Positions 45,007 to 53,629 of a stretch of DNA of 64,000 bases are shown in pieces. The notes beneath the pieces were generated by a model. The model was not told the origin of the DNA and made no database searches. It saw only the letters and a list, made by a program, of their open reading frames with translations. The position numbers were made by a program, and so were the translations under genes. The DNA is taken from positions 2,221,805-2,285,804 of the forward strand of contig NZ_JAIEZN010000001.1 of the NCBI RefSeq assembly GCF_020169335.1, read 5' to 3'. This DNA comes from Devosia aquimaris (lineage in GTDB: Bacteria; Pseudomonadota; Alphaproteobacteria; Rhizobiales; Devosiaceae). Each line of letters opens with the position of its first letter. The stretch's first letter is position 1.

Positions 45007-45794
45007 AGCAGAACCGCTTCTGGGCCTGGGTGGTCTTCCTCGCCGGCGCCGCCTATTTCATCGTTCCCCTGGTGGCCACCTTTGAGTTCTCGCTGCGCAT
45101 GCGCCGCGGCTACTACAGCTTCGACAGCTATGCCTCGGTCTTCTCCGACCCCAACTTCCAGACCACCTTTGGCTACTCTGTGGTCATCGGCATTCTGGCC
45201 ATCATCGTCGGCATCGTGGTGGTTGTCCCGGCCGTCTATTTCGTGCGCCTGCGCATGCCATGGCTGCGCCCGGTGATGGAGTTCATCACCCTGCTGCCGC
45301 TGATCATACCGGCCATCATCCTGGTCTATGGCTACATCCGGCTCTACAACTCGAGCTCGATCATCCCCTTCACCGGCAGCGCGCTGGGCACGGACATCCT
45401 GCTGGTCTTTGCCTATGTCACGCTGGCCCTGCCCTATACCTACCGGGCCGTCGACACTGGCATGCGCACCATCGATGTGCAGACCCTGACCGAAGCCGCC
45501 CAGATCGCCGGTGCCAACACCGTTCAGATCATCACCGCGATCATCCTGCCCAATATTCTGGTGGCCGTGCTCTCGGGCGCCTTCCTGACCTTTGCCATTG
45601 TCATCGGCGAGTTCACCATCGCCAGCCTGCTCAATCGCCCGGCCTTCGGCCCCTATCTGCAGAACATCGGCGCCAACCGCGCCTATGAGCCGGCGGCCCT
45701 GGCCATCATCTCCTTCATCATCACCTGGGGCGCCATGGGCATGATCAACGTGCTCGGTCACTTCGCCCCCCGCACCTCCGCCAGAACAGACTGA
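45003..45794 (+). CDS. ABC transporter permease (second subunit)
   Basis: This 263-residue permease has six spans and the EAA-type loop TLTEAAQIAGANTVQIITAIILPNIL. The ATG at 45003 overlaps the stop of the first permease (ATGA), so both are made together. The open frame extends far upstream inside the first permease gene, but only the segment from 45003 has permease character. It pairs with the first permease to form the channel. Confidence 0.91.
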   Translation: MKQNRFWAWVVFLAGAAYFIVPLVATFEFSLRMRRGYYSFDSYASVFSDPNFQTTFGYSVVIGILAIIVGIVVVVPAVYFVRLRMPWLRPVMEFITLLPLIIPAIILVYGYIRLYNSSSIIPFTGSALGTDILLVFAYVTLALPYTYRAVDTGMRTIDVQTLTEAAQIAGANTVQIITAIILPNILVAVLSGAFLTFAIVIGEFTIASLLNRPAFGPYLQNIGANRAYEPAALAIISFIITWGAMGMINVLGHFAPRTSARTD

Positions 45795-45806
45795 GACCGA
45801 TTGACC

Positions 45807-46868
45807 ATGGCCTTCCTGGATGTCAGCAACCTCACCAAGTCCTATGGTGCCAACACGGTGGTCAAGGGCGTCAGCTTTGCCTTCGACAAGGGCGAATTCA
45901 TCTCCCTGCTTGGCCCTTCCGGCTGCGGCAAGACCACCATCCTGCGCATGATCGCCGGCTTCGAGACGCCGTCCTCGGGCACCATCATGGTCGACGGACA
46001 GGACATCACCGGCCTCAAGCCCAACCAGCGCAAGCTCGGCATGGTGTTCCAGGCCTATGCGCTGTTTCCCAATCTCAATGTCGGCGACAACATCGGCTTC
46101 GGCCTCAAGATCTCGGGCGTGCCGGCCGAGGAACGCCGCGCCCGCGTCGCCGACATGCTCAAGCTCATCGGCCTGCCCGGCTTCGAGAAGCGCTATCCCT
46201 ATGAGATGAGCGGCGGCCAGCAGCAGCGTGTTGCCCTGGCCCGCGCCATTGCCCCGCGCCCGCGCATGCTGCTGCTCGATGAACCGCTCTCGGCGCTGGA
46301 CGCCAAGATCCGCGTCTCGCTGCGCGAGGAAATCCGCGCCATTCAGCGCGAGCTGGGCATCACTACCGTCTTCGTCACCCACGACCAGGAAGAGGCCCTG
46401 TCCATCTCTGATCGGATCGTGGTGATGAACGCAGGCAATATCGAGCAGCTCGGTGCGCCGCACGACATCTACAACATGCCCCGCACACGCTTCGTGGCGA
46501 CCTTCGTCGGCCAGCTCAACAATCTTGATGCGACGGTCGTCGACCCGGCCGCACAAACGGTGTCACTGGACGGCCAGGTGATCACTGTGCCCAATCTTCC
46601 GGCCTCCAGCACCGCCGGGGCCGCTATCGTACTCACCGTTCGGCCCGAAGTGCTGAGCATTGGTCAACGTCAAGGTAACGAATTGGCCCTCCATGGCACG
46701 GTTGAGGATGTCACTTTCCTGGGCTCGGTCATCCGTATCCGCGTGGCGCTGGGCCGCAATGTGGTGAGCCTGGATACCTTCAACGACCAGCGCGCGGCGC
46801 CACCGCAGCGCGGCGCCCCCATCGAGATCACCCTGGCCGGCAAGGACCTGCTGGTTTTGGCCAACTAG
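45807..46868 (+). CDS. ABC transporter ATP-binding protein, PotA/FbpC type
   Basis: This 353-residue ATPase shows Walker A GPSGCGKTT, Q-loop VFQAYALFPNLNV, signature MSGGQQQRVALARAI, Walker B MLLLDEPLSALD and switch THDQEEALSI, followed by a TOBE-type regulatory domain from about residue 275 (VRPEVLSIGQRQG). It lies 12 bp behind the second permease. ATG 45807 is preferred to a TTG at 45801. It completes a four-gene importer and is followed by a sulfurtransferase gene after 58 bp. Confidence 0.92.
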   Translation: MAFLDVSNLTKSYGANTVVKGVSFAFDKGEFISLLGPSGCGKTTILRMIAGFETPSSGTIMVDGQDITGLKPNQRKLGMVFQAYALFPNLNVGDNIGFGLKISGVPAEERRARVADMLKLIGLPGFEKRYPYEMSGGQQQRVALARAIAPRPRMLLLDEPLSALDAKIRVSLREEIRAIQRELGITTVFVTHDQEEALSISDRIVVMNAGNIEQLGAPHDIYNMPRTRFVATFVGQLNNLDATVVDPAAQTVSLDGQVITVPNLPASSTAGAAIVLTVRPEVLSIGQRQGNELALHGTVEDVTFLGSVIRIRVALGRNVVSLDTFNDQRAAPPQRGAPIEITLAGKDLLVLAN

Positions 46869-46926
46869 GATTTGACCTCCCACTCATCCAGCGTCATCTT
46901 CGCCTCCGAACCCGAGGAGTCTTGCC

Positions 46927-47760
46927 GTGGATAGTCCCTTTGTCACAACCGAATGGCTGGCAGCGCACCTCAGTGATCCCAATGTGGTGGTGCTCGACGG
47001 CAGCTGGCACATGCCAAATGCCGCGCGCAACGCCCAGGCCGACTATCTGGCCGGCCATATCCCGGGCGCGGTCTTCTTCGATATCGACGGCGTCGCCGAC
47101 ACCGACAGCAACCTGCCGCATATGCTGCCCGCCCCAAGCGACTTCGCCCACATGGTCGGTGCCCTCGGCATCTCGGAGACCATGACCATCGTCGTCTATG
47201 ACGAGATTGGCCTGTTCTCGGCCCCACGCGTCTGGTGGACCTTCAAGACCATGGGCGCCCGCGACGTGCGCATCCTGGCCGGTGGTGGCCCCAAGTGGCG
47301 CGCCGAAAAACGCCCAACGGAAGTCGGGCTTGTGGCCCGACCGAAGCAGACCTTCCACGCCCGCTTCAACCCCGATCGCGTCGCCGATTTCGCGGCAGTG
47401 CGCAGCGCCAGCGAAAAGGGGAATGCCCAGATCGCCGACGCCCGCCCGGCGCCCCGGTTTCACGCCGAGGTGCCCGAACCTCGTCCGGGCCTCAAGGCTG
47501 GTCACGTGCCGGGGAGCCATAACCTGCCGGTGAGCCTGCTGACCGAGGCTGGTCAGATGCGTCCGCCCGAACAGCTGGCAGCCCTGTTTGCAGAGCGAGG
47601 CATTGACCTCGACAAGCCCCTGATCACCACCTGCGGCTCTGGCATCACGGCCTCGACCCTGGCGCTGGCTGCCGAACTGGCGGGTGCCGACCAGGTGGCA
47701 GTCTATGATGGATCGTGGGCTGAATGGGGCAGCCGGCCCGACGCCGACGTCGAGACCTGA
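46927..47760 (+). CDS. sseA: 3-mercaptopyruvate/thiosulfate sulfurtransferase
   Basis: This 277-residue protein has two rhodanese domains. The active loop in the second is TTCGSGITAS, where CGSG(V/I)TA marks mercaptopyruvate sulfurtransferases rather than thiosulfate ones. The first domain (VVVLDGSWHMPNAARNAQADYLAGHIPGAVFFDID) is inactive, as usual. It starts at GTG 46927 with GAGGAG eight bases upstream. It follows the ABC importer on the same strand, which may mean co-transcription; a link to sulfur-containing substrates of that importer is possible but unproven. Confidence 0.92.
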   Translation: MDSPFVTTEWLAAHLSDPNVVVLDGSWHMPNAARNAQADYLAGHIPGAVFFDIDGVADTDSNLPHMLPAPSDFAHMVGALGISETMTIVVYDEIGLFSAPRVWWTFKTMGARDVRILAGGGPKWRAEKRPTEVGLVARPKQTFHARFNPDRVADFAAVRSASEKGNAQIADARPAPRFHAEVPEPRPGLKAGHVPGSHNLPVSLLTEAGQMRPPEQLAALFAERGIDLDKPLITTCGSGITASTLALAAELAGADQVAVYDGSWAEWGSRPDADVET

Positions 47761-47776
47761 CCAATCCGTCCCGCCA

Positions 47777-48343
47777 ATGAGCCTGATCGAGATCCACCCC
47801 TATGACCCGTCCTGGCCTGATCAGTTCCAGGCGTTCAAGGCGCGCTTGCTGCCCGTGCTGCCGGCACAGGCCGTGATCCACCACATCGGCTCGACGGCTG
47901 TGCCTGGCCTGGCCGCAAAAGACGTCATCGATATCCAGGTCAGCGTCCCGGCTCTGGATCAGGCCGATGTTGAGGCCATCACAGCAGCGGGTTTTGCCAC
48001 CCGGCCCGGCGCGCCGCGCACCGATCACTGCCCGCCAGGGCTCGATCTGCCGCCCGAGCAATTGTCCAAGCTCTTCTTCAAGAGCACCGGACGCCCCGCC
48101 AACCTGCACCTGCGCCAGATTGGCCGTTTCAACCAGCGCTATCCCCTGCTCTGCCGTGACTATCTGCGCAGCCACGTCGGCGCGGCGCAGGCCTATGCTG
48201 TCGTCAAGCAGGAGCTGGCGCGCCGCTTTCCCGACGATGTCGACGCCTATTACGACATCAAGGACCCGGTCTTTGACATCATCATGGCTGGTGCCGAGGA
48301 TTGGGCCGACCGGACAGGCTGGGTACCGCCGCCCGGCGACTGA
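47777..48343 (+). CDS. GrpB-family protein (UPF0157, nucleotidyltransferase-like fold)
   Basis: This 188-residue protein matches the GrpB/UPF0157 family: IEIHPYDPSWPDQFQAF at the start, the conserved HHIGSTAVPGLAAKDVIDIQV and the later HLRQIGRFNQRYPLLCRDYLR. The fold is related to nucleotidyltransferases, and some members are linked to coenzyme A metabolism or antibiotic resistance, but no activity can be assigned. ATG 47777 lies 16 bp behind sseA. It is the last gene before a gene-poor accessory stretch. Confidence 0.88.
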   Translation: MSLIEIHPYDPSWPDQFQAFKARLLPVLPAQAVIHHIGSTAVPGLAAKDVIDIQVSVPALDQADVEAITAAGFATRPGAPRTDHCPPGLDLPPEQLSKLFFKSTGRPANLHLRQIGRFNQRYPLLCRDYLRSHVGAAQAYAVVKQELARRFPDDVDAYYDIKDPVFDIIMAGAEDWADRTGWVPPPGD

Positions 48344-49015
48344 GGTGGAGACCTGATGGCTGTTGGCCCGGTTCCGGCGCCAGCGCACAGCACCAAGTGC
48401 CGCACGGCGTTCGCGCCTGCGGTTGCACGGTATGAAGCGGCTTTCGCCCCGGACGGCTTTCGCCGCCTGATTGATTTTTGAAGAGGCGAAAGCCGCTTCA
48501 CACGAACTGGTATTCCTGCGCACGCATCGAGCGGTCCCCCTTTCGAGGTGGACAATTCCGGTTCTGGCAGCTGTGCCCGCTCGTCCGGCACCCACTCCGC
48601 CCCGCCTGCCCGACCGGTGGTCAGCATACACGCATCGGCCTGGGCGACCCCATGCAGCCAGTCCCCCCGCCCGGCGCTTCGTCGGCACCGCGTGACCGGC
48701 AGGGATGGCCCCAGTATGGGGCAGCGAATGGGGGCGGGGATAAGTTTTCTGGGGCGCTGAAGGTGAAGGATGGCGACGGCGGCTATCGACCCCATTTCTG
48801 ACGTTCGCGGTCGCACCCTATGATCCCGAATGCTGCCATTCGCTCGATCACGCCGATGGCGACTAAGCGCCGCGTTCCTTCGTCAGATCGGCCTAGGCGG
48901 AATTAGCTGATCGCGTCGATAGGGGTGTCAGCGAACTCCGCCGCGCGGTCCGACGAATAGGCAATGCGCGTATGCGGAGGGTGCCTGCGGCGTTAGAAGG
49001 TCCGGGGAGAAAAAC
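48344..49015. other. 672-bp gene-poor stretch bordering an accessory cassette
   Basis: I find no gene I can support here. Open frames on either strand are short or have Arg/Pro/Ser-rich translations typical of non-coding high-GC DNA. The stretch holds the 16-bp inverted repeat described separately, and it ends in the promoter and GGGGAG ribosome-binding site of the gene at 49016. Confidence 0.6.
48433..48500. repeat. 16-bp perfect inverted repeat with a third inner copy
   Basis: TGAAGCGGCTTTCGCC (48433-48448) and GGCGAAAGCCGCTTCA (48485-48500) are exact reverse complements separated by 36 bp. A direct copy of the core GGCTTTCGCC lies between them at 48455-48464, so the right arm can pair with either. 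It could be a small palindromic mobile element or a structured RNA; there is no following T run to make it a simple terminator. Confidence 0.75.
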
Positions 49016-49552
49016 ATGACAATCAGCTCGATCACACTGCCAACCGCAGAGACCATTACCGTCTTCCATGCCACGGACAAGAATGGCATCGCGGGGTCAT
49101 ACTTCAACGGCAAGCGTCTGGGCATAACGATGCCGACGACCCTGCAGCTATACCGCGCAGTGCTGCCGAAGCTGCAGAACGCTCTCGTGCAACAGATCGA
49201 GGAGAGTGGCGTCCAATTCGATACGATCGTCTGCCCGCCAAGCTCCGGCAATGACGCGCAACCATATCGTGAGGCGATCCTGAGCAGATGGCCCGTTATC
49301 GACCTCACCGACACGTTCACCCGCGTGGGTAAGATGAAGGCACAGAGGCTTGAGACAACCGTCGATGATCTGGTCAACTGCGAGTTCGTCCATGCGCCGA
49401 ACGGCAACGAACACTCGATCAAGTCGATACTCATCATCGACGAGGCCATAGCCACGGGAAAGTCCGCAGCGGCGATGATCGAGTTGCTGCGACGCGCGGG
49501 GATGCCCGCCGATGCGCAGGTGTCCATCGCCGTCTGCTCGAAGATGACCTAG
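49016..49552 (+). CDS. phosphoribosyltransferase-fold protein of unknown role
   Basis: I cannot name this gene. The 178-residue protein has a C-terminal PRPP-loop-like motif SILIIDEAIATGKSAAAMIELL, matching the hydrophobic strand, two acidic residues and TG-x-(S/T) of type I phosphoribosyltransferases, and DTIVCPPSSGNDAQPYREAI earlier in the chain. ATG 49016 has a good ribosome-binding site. Base composition looks less GC-rich than the neighbours and the codons are less biased, suggesting transfer. Its stop overlaps the stop of the convergent zinc-ribbon gene. Roles could be nucleotide salvage, or an accessory or conflict function as in PRTase-containing defence systems. Confidence 0.75.
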   Translation: MTISSITLPTAETITVFHATDKNGIAGSYFNGKRLGITMPTTLQLYRAVLPKLQNALVQQIEESGVQFDTIVCPPSSGNDAQPYREAILSRWPVIDLTDTFTRVGKMKAQRLETTVDDLVNCEFVHAPNGNEHSIKSILIIDEAIATGKSAAAMIELLRRAGMPADAQVSIAVCSKMT

Positions 49553-50466
49553 GCGAGGCTTCGAGCCACTTCGCTCAGCAGCACATCGAAGCTTTGCTTG
49601 AAGTCGACCTGCGTCGGCGTGGGGATGCTCTCCCTCGCACGGATATGCGTGTGCAGTGCACCATCCGCGATGTGGCGGAGCGACGTGTCGATGTGCTGGA
49701 GCGAGCCCTTTATCGATTTGGAGCTGTTGCTCGCAACCTGACCGAAATTATCGCGACCAAAGATGGGTGGCACGTGGTCGAGGATTGCCCGGGAAAGCAT
49801 GGCGACGGAAATGGTGCTGCCTGAACGCCAAGCATTGTTGAGCTCTTCGCACATTCTCAAAAGACGAGATAAATCGAACTGATCGCTCTCGATGGCGCGG
49901 AGCTGCGCAATCCTCTCTGCATCGACGAAGTCATCACCTGAATGGCGGTGTGCTGCCGGGCGCGCCGTCGCCTCCAAGCGATCCCAAGCCAACCTCGTCA
50001 GTTGATAGCTGTCGTCGGGCACGAACTCAATCAAACCGTTGTTGTCGGCGTCCTCTATCAGTTCGCTCGCCGCATCTGGGGATGCAGCGCCCATGATGGA
50101 GCAGACATCGGTCTCCGAGAATTCCAGGGCCTTGAAGTGATCCTCACCGGCCTGTTCTGCCATCCAACGCAAGAGGTTCTCCTGCTGCTGGCTCGGCGAT
50201 GGCAGCTTCTGTGCCACCATTTCGTCGATCATATCCGAATGGATTTCCAGCCACTGATCCTCCGAAGAATGGGTACGGATGTAATGACTGACCTTGGCGA
50301 CGACGAGTTCATCGACGGCGCCGTTCGACTTGTGAGTACGGCCGTTGAGCACTGCCACAGCAGTGCCGGTGATCATGAAGGGTCCACATCGGTCGCATCG
50401 AAATTGCCGCGTCCCTTTGTGCCCGCCGGTTTCGGCGCTGCTGCCGCATACATCGCATTGACCCAT
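49549..50466 (-). CDS. unknown protein with N-terminal zinc ribbon
   Basis: This 305-residue protein begins with a four-Cys zinc ribbon (CDVCG at residues 4-8 and CDRCG at about 24-28), followed by FMITGTA. A middle helical part (about residues 55-170) is rich in Asp and Glu, and the C-terminal third is a conserved-looking helical module: RLLRMCEELNNAWRSGS, MLSRAILDHVPPIFG, LRHIADGALHTHIRARE and VDFKQSFDVLLSEVAR. I have no function for it; proteins of this layout tend to sit in variable genome regions. ATG 50466 follows GGAG and an in-frame stop lies just upstream. It is convergent with the phosphoribosyltransferase-like gene. Confidence 0.7.
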   Translation of the reverse strand: MGQCDVCGSSAETGGHKGTRQFRCDRCGPFMITGTAVAVLNGRTHKSNGAVDELVVAKVSHYIRTHSSEDQWLEIHSDMIDEMVAQKLPSPSQQQENLLRWMAEQAGEDHFKALEFSETDVCSIMGAASPDAASELIEDADNNGLIEFVPDDSYQLTRLAWDRLEATARPAAHRHSGDDFVDAERIAQLRAIESDQFDLSRLLRMCEELNNAWRSGSTISVAMLSRAILDHVPPIFGRDNFGQVASNSSKSIKGSLQHIDTSLRHIADGALHTHIRARESIPTPTQVDFKQSFDVLLSEVARSLA

Positions 50467-50620
50467 CGCAGATCACTCCGCCCCAACATCCGAATCTGTT
50501 CAGCACAGAGTCGCAGCCGTACTTCTCGCACGCCAGCTGGCGGTGCTTCCATGCTTTATACTCGCCGAACATGGCTGCTTTTGCGATCTGCTTAACCAAA
50601 GCGGGCAGTCCGCTTCCCAC
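50467..50620 (-). other. possible remnant reading frame upstream of the zinc-ribbon gene
   Basis: From GTG 50620 the minus strand reads a protein-like stretch (LPALVKQIAKAAMFGEYKAWKHRQ, then ACEKYGCDSVLNRFGCWGGV) that runs on into the zinc-ribbon gene in another frame and loses protein character there. It may be the start of a decayed or frameshifted gene, or a very short peptide. The evidence is weak. Confidence 0.25.
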
Positions 50621-50652
50621 CCCATGGCTGCCGCAAGCGCTCGATCAAAAGC

Positions 50653-50688
50653 AACTAAGGCCGCCGGGTTTGCCCGGCGGCCTTAGTT
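50653..50688 (-). terminator. terminator of the chvE-gguAB operon
   Basis: A perfect 16-bp stem AACTAAGGCCGCCGGG / CCCGGCGGCCTTAGTT with a 4-base loop lies 22 bp after the gguB stop. On the minus strand it is followed by GCTTTTG. It also marks the boundary between the sugar operon and the accessory cassette. Confidence 0.85.
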
Positions 50689-50710
50689 GATAGAGTTGTT
50701 GTCGGCGAGC

Positions 50711-51994
50711 TTAGCCGGCGCGCTTCTTGTTGTAGAGATCGAAGAACACGGCAGCCAGCAGCACCACGCCCTTGATCATCTGCTGCAGGTCGATGTTGAT
50801 GCCCATGATGGACATGCCATTGTTCATCACGCCCATGATGAACGCACCGATCACCGCGCCGGCCACGGCGCCAACGCCGCCCAGCGCCGAGGCGCCGCCG
50901 ATGAACACGGCCGCGATCACGTCCAGTTCCAGACCCTGGCCAGCCTTGGGCGTCGCCGAGTTGAGGCGGGCGGCATAGATCATGCCGGCCAGCGCAGCCA
51001 GCGCCCCCATGATGGCGAACACATAAAAGGTCATGCGCTCGGTCTTGATGCCCGAGAGGGCGGCCGCCTTGAGATTGCCACCCAGCGCATAGATGCGGCG
51101 GCCGAAGGTCATGCGCTTGGTCACGAACACGAACAGCGCAATCAGCACCGCCATCACCACCAGCACATTGGGCAGGCCGCGATAGGACGCCAGCATATAG
51201 GTGAAGAACAGCACCAGCGCCGCGATCACCACATTCTTGGCCACGAACAGCCCCAGGGGCTCGCTCTCATAGCCACGGGCCTTGCGGCGGGAACGCGACC
51301 GCAGCGCCAGGACCAGCATGGCCAGCACGGTCACGACGCCGATCACCACCGTGGTCGTGTGCAGCACCAGCGGTTGCACGCCCTCGGCTGCAGCCACCAG
51401 CGTCGTCGGCCCGAAGAAATCCGGGATGAAGCCGGCCGACAGCAGCTGGAACTCGGCAGGGAACGGACCGACCGACTTGCCAGCCAGAATGGCCAGCGAC
51501 AGGCCCTTGAAGATCAGCATGCCGGCCAGCGTCACGATGAAGCTGGGGATCTGGTGATAGGCGATCAGATAGCCCTGTGCCGCGCCGATCATCGCGCCCA
51601 CGAGAATGCAGATTGCGCCCGCGACGAACGGATTGGCCAGGAATGCCAGCTCGGGCGGGAACTTCCAGCCCACCATCAGCATGGCCGCCAGAGCGCCGAT
51701 GAACCCCGAAACCGAGCCGACCGACAGGTCGATGTGGCCCGCCACAATGATCAGCAGCATGCCCAGCGCCATCACGATGATGTAGCTGTTCTGCAGGATG
51801 ATGTTGGTCAGGTTCAGCGGCTTGAACAGCACGCCACCCGTGAAATACTGGAAAAACAGCATGATCAGGATCAGCGCAGCCAGCAGGCCGTAATCGCGCA
51901 TGTTCGCTTTCAGCGCGCCCCAGACGCTCATCTGCGGGGCCTTGCCCTGTTCGGTGGTCGACGTGACGCCCGATGGCGCAGTTTCGGTGGTCAT
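50711..51994 (-). CDS. gguB: multiple-monosaccharide ABC transporter permease GguB
   Basis: This 427-residue permease has the layout of XylH/GguB-type proteins, with about ten spans, including [43 protein letters not shown] and the C-terminal [39 protein letters not shown]. It forms the channel of the ChvE-linked importer for aldoses such as galactose, arabinose, xylose and glucose in Agrobacterium relatives. Its ATG overlaps the gguA stop by 4 bp. It is the last gene of the operon, followed by the strong terminator. Confidence 0.93.
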   Translation of the reverse strand: MTTETAPSGVTSTTEQGKAPQMSVWGALKANMRDYGLLAALILIMLFFQYFTGGVLFKPLNLTNIILQNSYIIVMALGMLLIIVAGHIDLSVGSVSGFIGALAAMLMVGWKFPPELAFLANPFVAGAICILVGAMIGAAQGYLIAYHQIPSFIVTLAGMLIFKGLSLAILAGKSVGPFPAEFQLLSAGFIPDFFGPTTLVAAAEGVQPLVLHTTTVVIGVVTVLAMLVLALRSRSRRKARGYESEPLGLFVAKNVVIAALVLFFTYMLASYRGLPNVLVVMAVLIALFVFVTKRMTFGRRIYALGGNLKAAALSGIKTERMTFYVFAIMGALAALAGMIYAARLNSATPKAGQGLELDVIAAVFIGGASALGGVGAVAGAVIGAFIMGVMNNGMSIMGINIDLQQMIKGVVLLAAVFFDLYNKKRAG

Positions 51995-53523
51995 GATGCC
52001 TTCCCTTCCGCACGAACAATCGCACGCATGATTTTTTCCTGGCTGGCTTCGGCCGTCGGCATTTCGCCCACGACCTGGCCTTCATTAACGACATAGAGCC
52101 GGTCGGTGATACCCAGCAGTTCCGGCATCTCCGAGGAGATCACCAGCACGGCTTTGCCCTGTGCTGCCAGTTGGTTGATGATGGTGTAGATTTCATATTT
52201 CGCGCCCACGTCGATGCCGCGGGTCGGCTCGTCCAGGATCAGCACTTCCGGATTGGCGAACAGCCATTTGCTGAGCACCACCTTCTGCTGGTTGCCACCG
52301 CTGAGGTTGCCAGTCACCTGGTACACGCTCGAAGAGCGGATATTGGTCTTCTTGCGATACTCGTTGGCGACGTCCATTTCGGTCATGTCGTCGATGACGC
52401 CCATGCGCGAAATGCCGCCCAGATTGGCCAGCGTCGTATTGTGCTTGATATGGTCGATCAGGTTCAGGCCATAGGTCTTGCGATCCTCGGTGGCATAGGC
52501 AATGCCCTGCGCCACGGCCTTTTCCACCGTCGAGGTATCGATCTTCTTGCCGTGCAGGAACACCTCGCCGCTGATCTTCTGGCCATAGGAGCGGCCAAAC
52601 AGGCTCATGGCGAACTCGGTGCGCCCCGACCCCATCAGCCCGGCAATACCCACCACCTCACCCTTGCGGATATTGAGGTTGATGTTGCGGATGATCTGCC
52701 GGTCGCGATGCAGAGGGTGGAACACGTTCCAGTTCTTGACCTCGAACACCACGTCACCAATCTTCGGCGAACGCGGCGGATAGCGGTCATCAAGGGCACG
52801 GCCCACCATGGAGGTGATGATCCGGTCTTCCGAGATCTGGTCCTTGTTCATGGTCTCGATGGTGCGCCCGTCACGGATCACCGTGATGCGGTCGGCCACG
52901 CGCGAGATCTCGTTCAGCTTGTGGCTGATCAGGATCGAGGTGATGCCCTGCTTGCGGAATTCCATCAGCAGTTCGAGCAGCGCCGCACTGTCTTTTTCCG
53001 ACAGGCTGGCGGTCGGCTCGTCCAGGATCAGCAGCCGGACTTCCTTGCTCAGCGCCTTGGCGATTTCCACCAGCTGCTGTTTGCCGACGCCGATATTGGT
53101 CACCAGCGTATCGGGGTCTTCGGTCAGGCCCACCATGCCCAGCAGCTTGCGGGCGCCATCGCGGGTCTCATCCCAGTCGATCACGCCGCCGCGGGCCTGC
53201 TCATTGCCCAGGAAGATGTTCTCTGCGATCGACAGCAGCGGCACAAGTGCCAGCTCCTGATGGATGATCACGATGCCCTTGGCCTCGCTGTCCGCGATCG
53301 TCTTGAAATGCTGTTCTTCACCCTTGTAGACGATCTGGCCGTCATAGCTGCCCGCGGGATACACGCCGCTGAGCACTTTCATCAGGGTGGATTTGCCGGC
53401 GCCGTTCTCGCCCACAATGGCGTGAATCTCGGCCTCCCGCACGTCCAGATTGACGTCCGACAGCGCCTTGACGCCGGGGAACGTCTTGGTGATGCCGCGC
53501 ATCTCCAGAATGGTATTGGTCAT
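51991..53523 (-). CDS. gguA: multiple-monosaccharide ABC transporter ATP-binding protein GguA
   Basis: This 510-residue protein has two ABC domains. The first shows GENGAGKST, the [13 protein letters not shown]-loop follow-up, [15 protein letters not shown] and [11 protein letters not shown]; the second has GLMGSGRTE and [15 protein letters not shown] with [14 protein letters not shown]. This is the XylG/GguA type. ATG 53523 is chosen over the upstream start at 53544. It lies 106 bp after chvE, with a strong hairpin in the gap, and overlaps gguB. Confidence 0.94.
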   Translation of the reverse strand: MTNTILEMRGITKTFPGVKALSDVNLDVREAEIHAIVGENGAGKSTLMKVLSGVYPAGSYDGQIVYKGEEQHFKTIADSEAKGIVIIHQELALVPLLSIAENIFLGNEQARGGVIDWDETRDGARKLLGMVGLTEDPDTLVTNIGVGKQQLVEIAKALSKEVRLLILDEPTASLSEKDSAALLELLMEFRKQGITSILISHKLNEISRVADRITVIRDGRTIETMNKDQISEDRIITSMVGRALDDRYPPRSPKIGDVVFEVKNWNVFHPLHRDRQIIRNINLNIRKGEVVGIAGLMGSGRTEFAMSLFGRSYGQKISGEVFLHGKKIDTSTVEKAVAQGIAYATEDRKTYGLNLIDHIKHNTTLANLGGISRMGVIDDMTEMDVANEYRKKTNIRSSSVYQVTGNLSGGNQQKVVLSKWLFANPEVLILDEPTRGIDVGAKYEIYTIINQLAAQGKAVLVISSEMPELLGITDRLYVVNEGQVVGEMPTAEASQEKIMRAIVRAEGKAS

Positions 53524-53584
53524 CGCCAGCTTTCTCGTAGGCACACGGGCAGCAGCACCACTGGTGGCGCCCGGTTACGGGAAA

Positions 53585-53608
53585 GGGCCCCGCGTTGCCG
53601 CGGGGCCC
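53585..53608 (-). other. intercistronic hairpin after chvE
   Basis: GGGCCCCGCG and CGCGGGGCCC form a perfect 10-bp GC-rich stem with a 4-base loop, 21 bp after the chvE stop; TTTC follows on the minus strand. It should let the binding protein be expressed above the ATPase and permease. Confidence 0.75.
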
Positions 53609-53629
53609 CAATTGCGTCAAGCCAGAGGC

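Noticed and set aside
44964..46556. A 530-codon open frame opposite the ABC permease and ATPase genes
   Set aside because: It crosses two real genes and reads as Asp/Gly/His-rich sequence, typical of an antisense shadow.
48471..48816. Overlapping short open frames on both strands in the gap after the GrpB-family gene
   Set aside because: Arg/Pro/Ser-rich translations, no ribosome-binding sites and no motif; they look like non-coding DNA.
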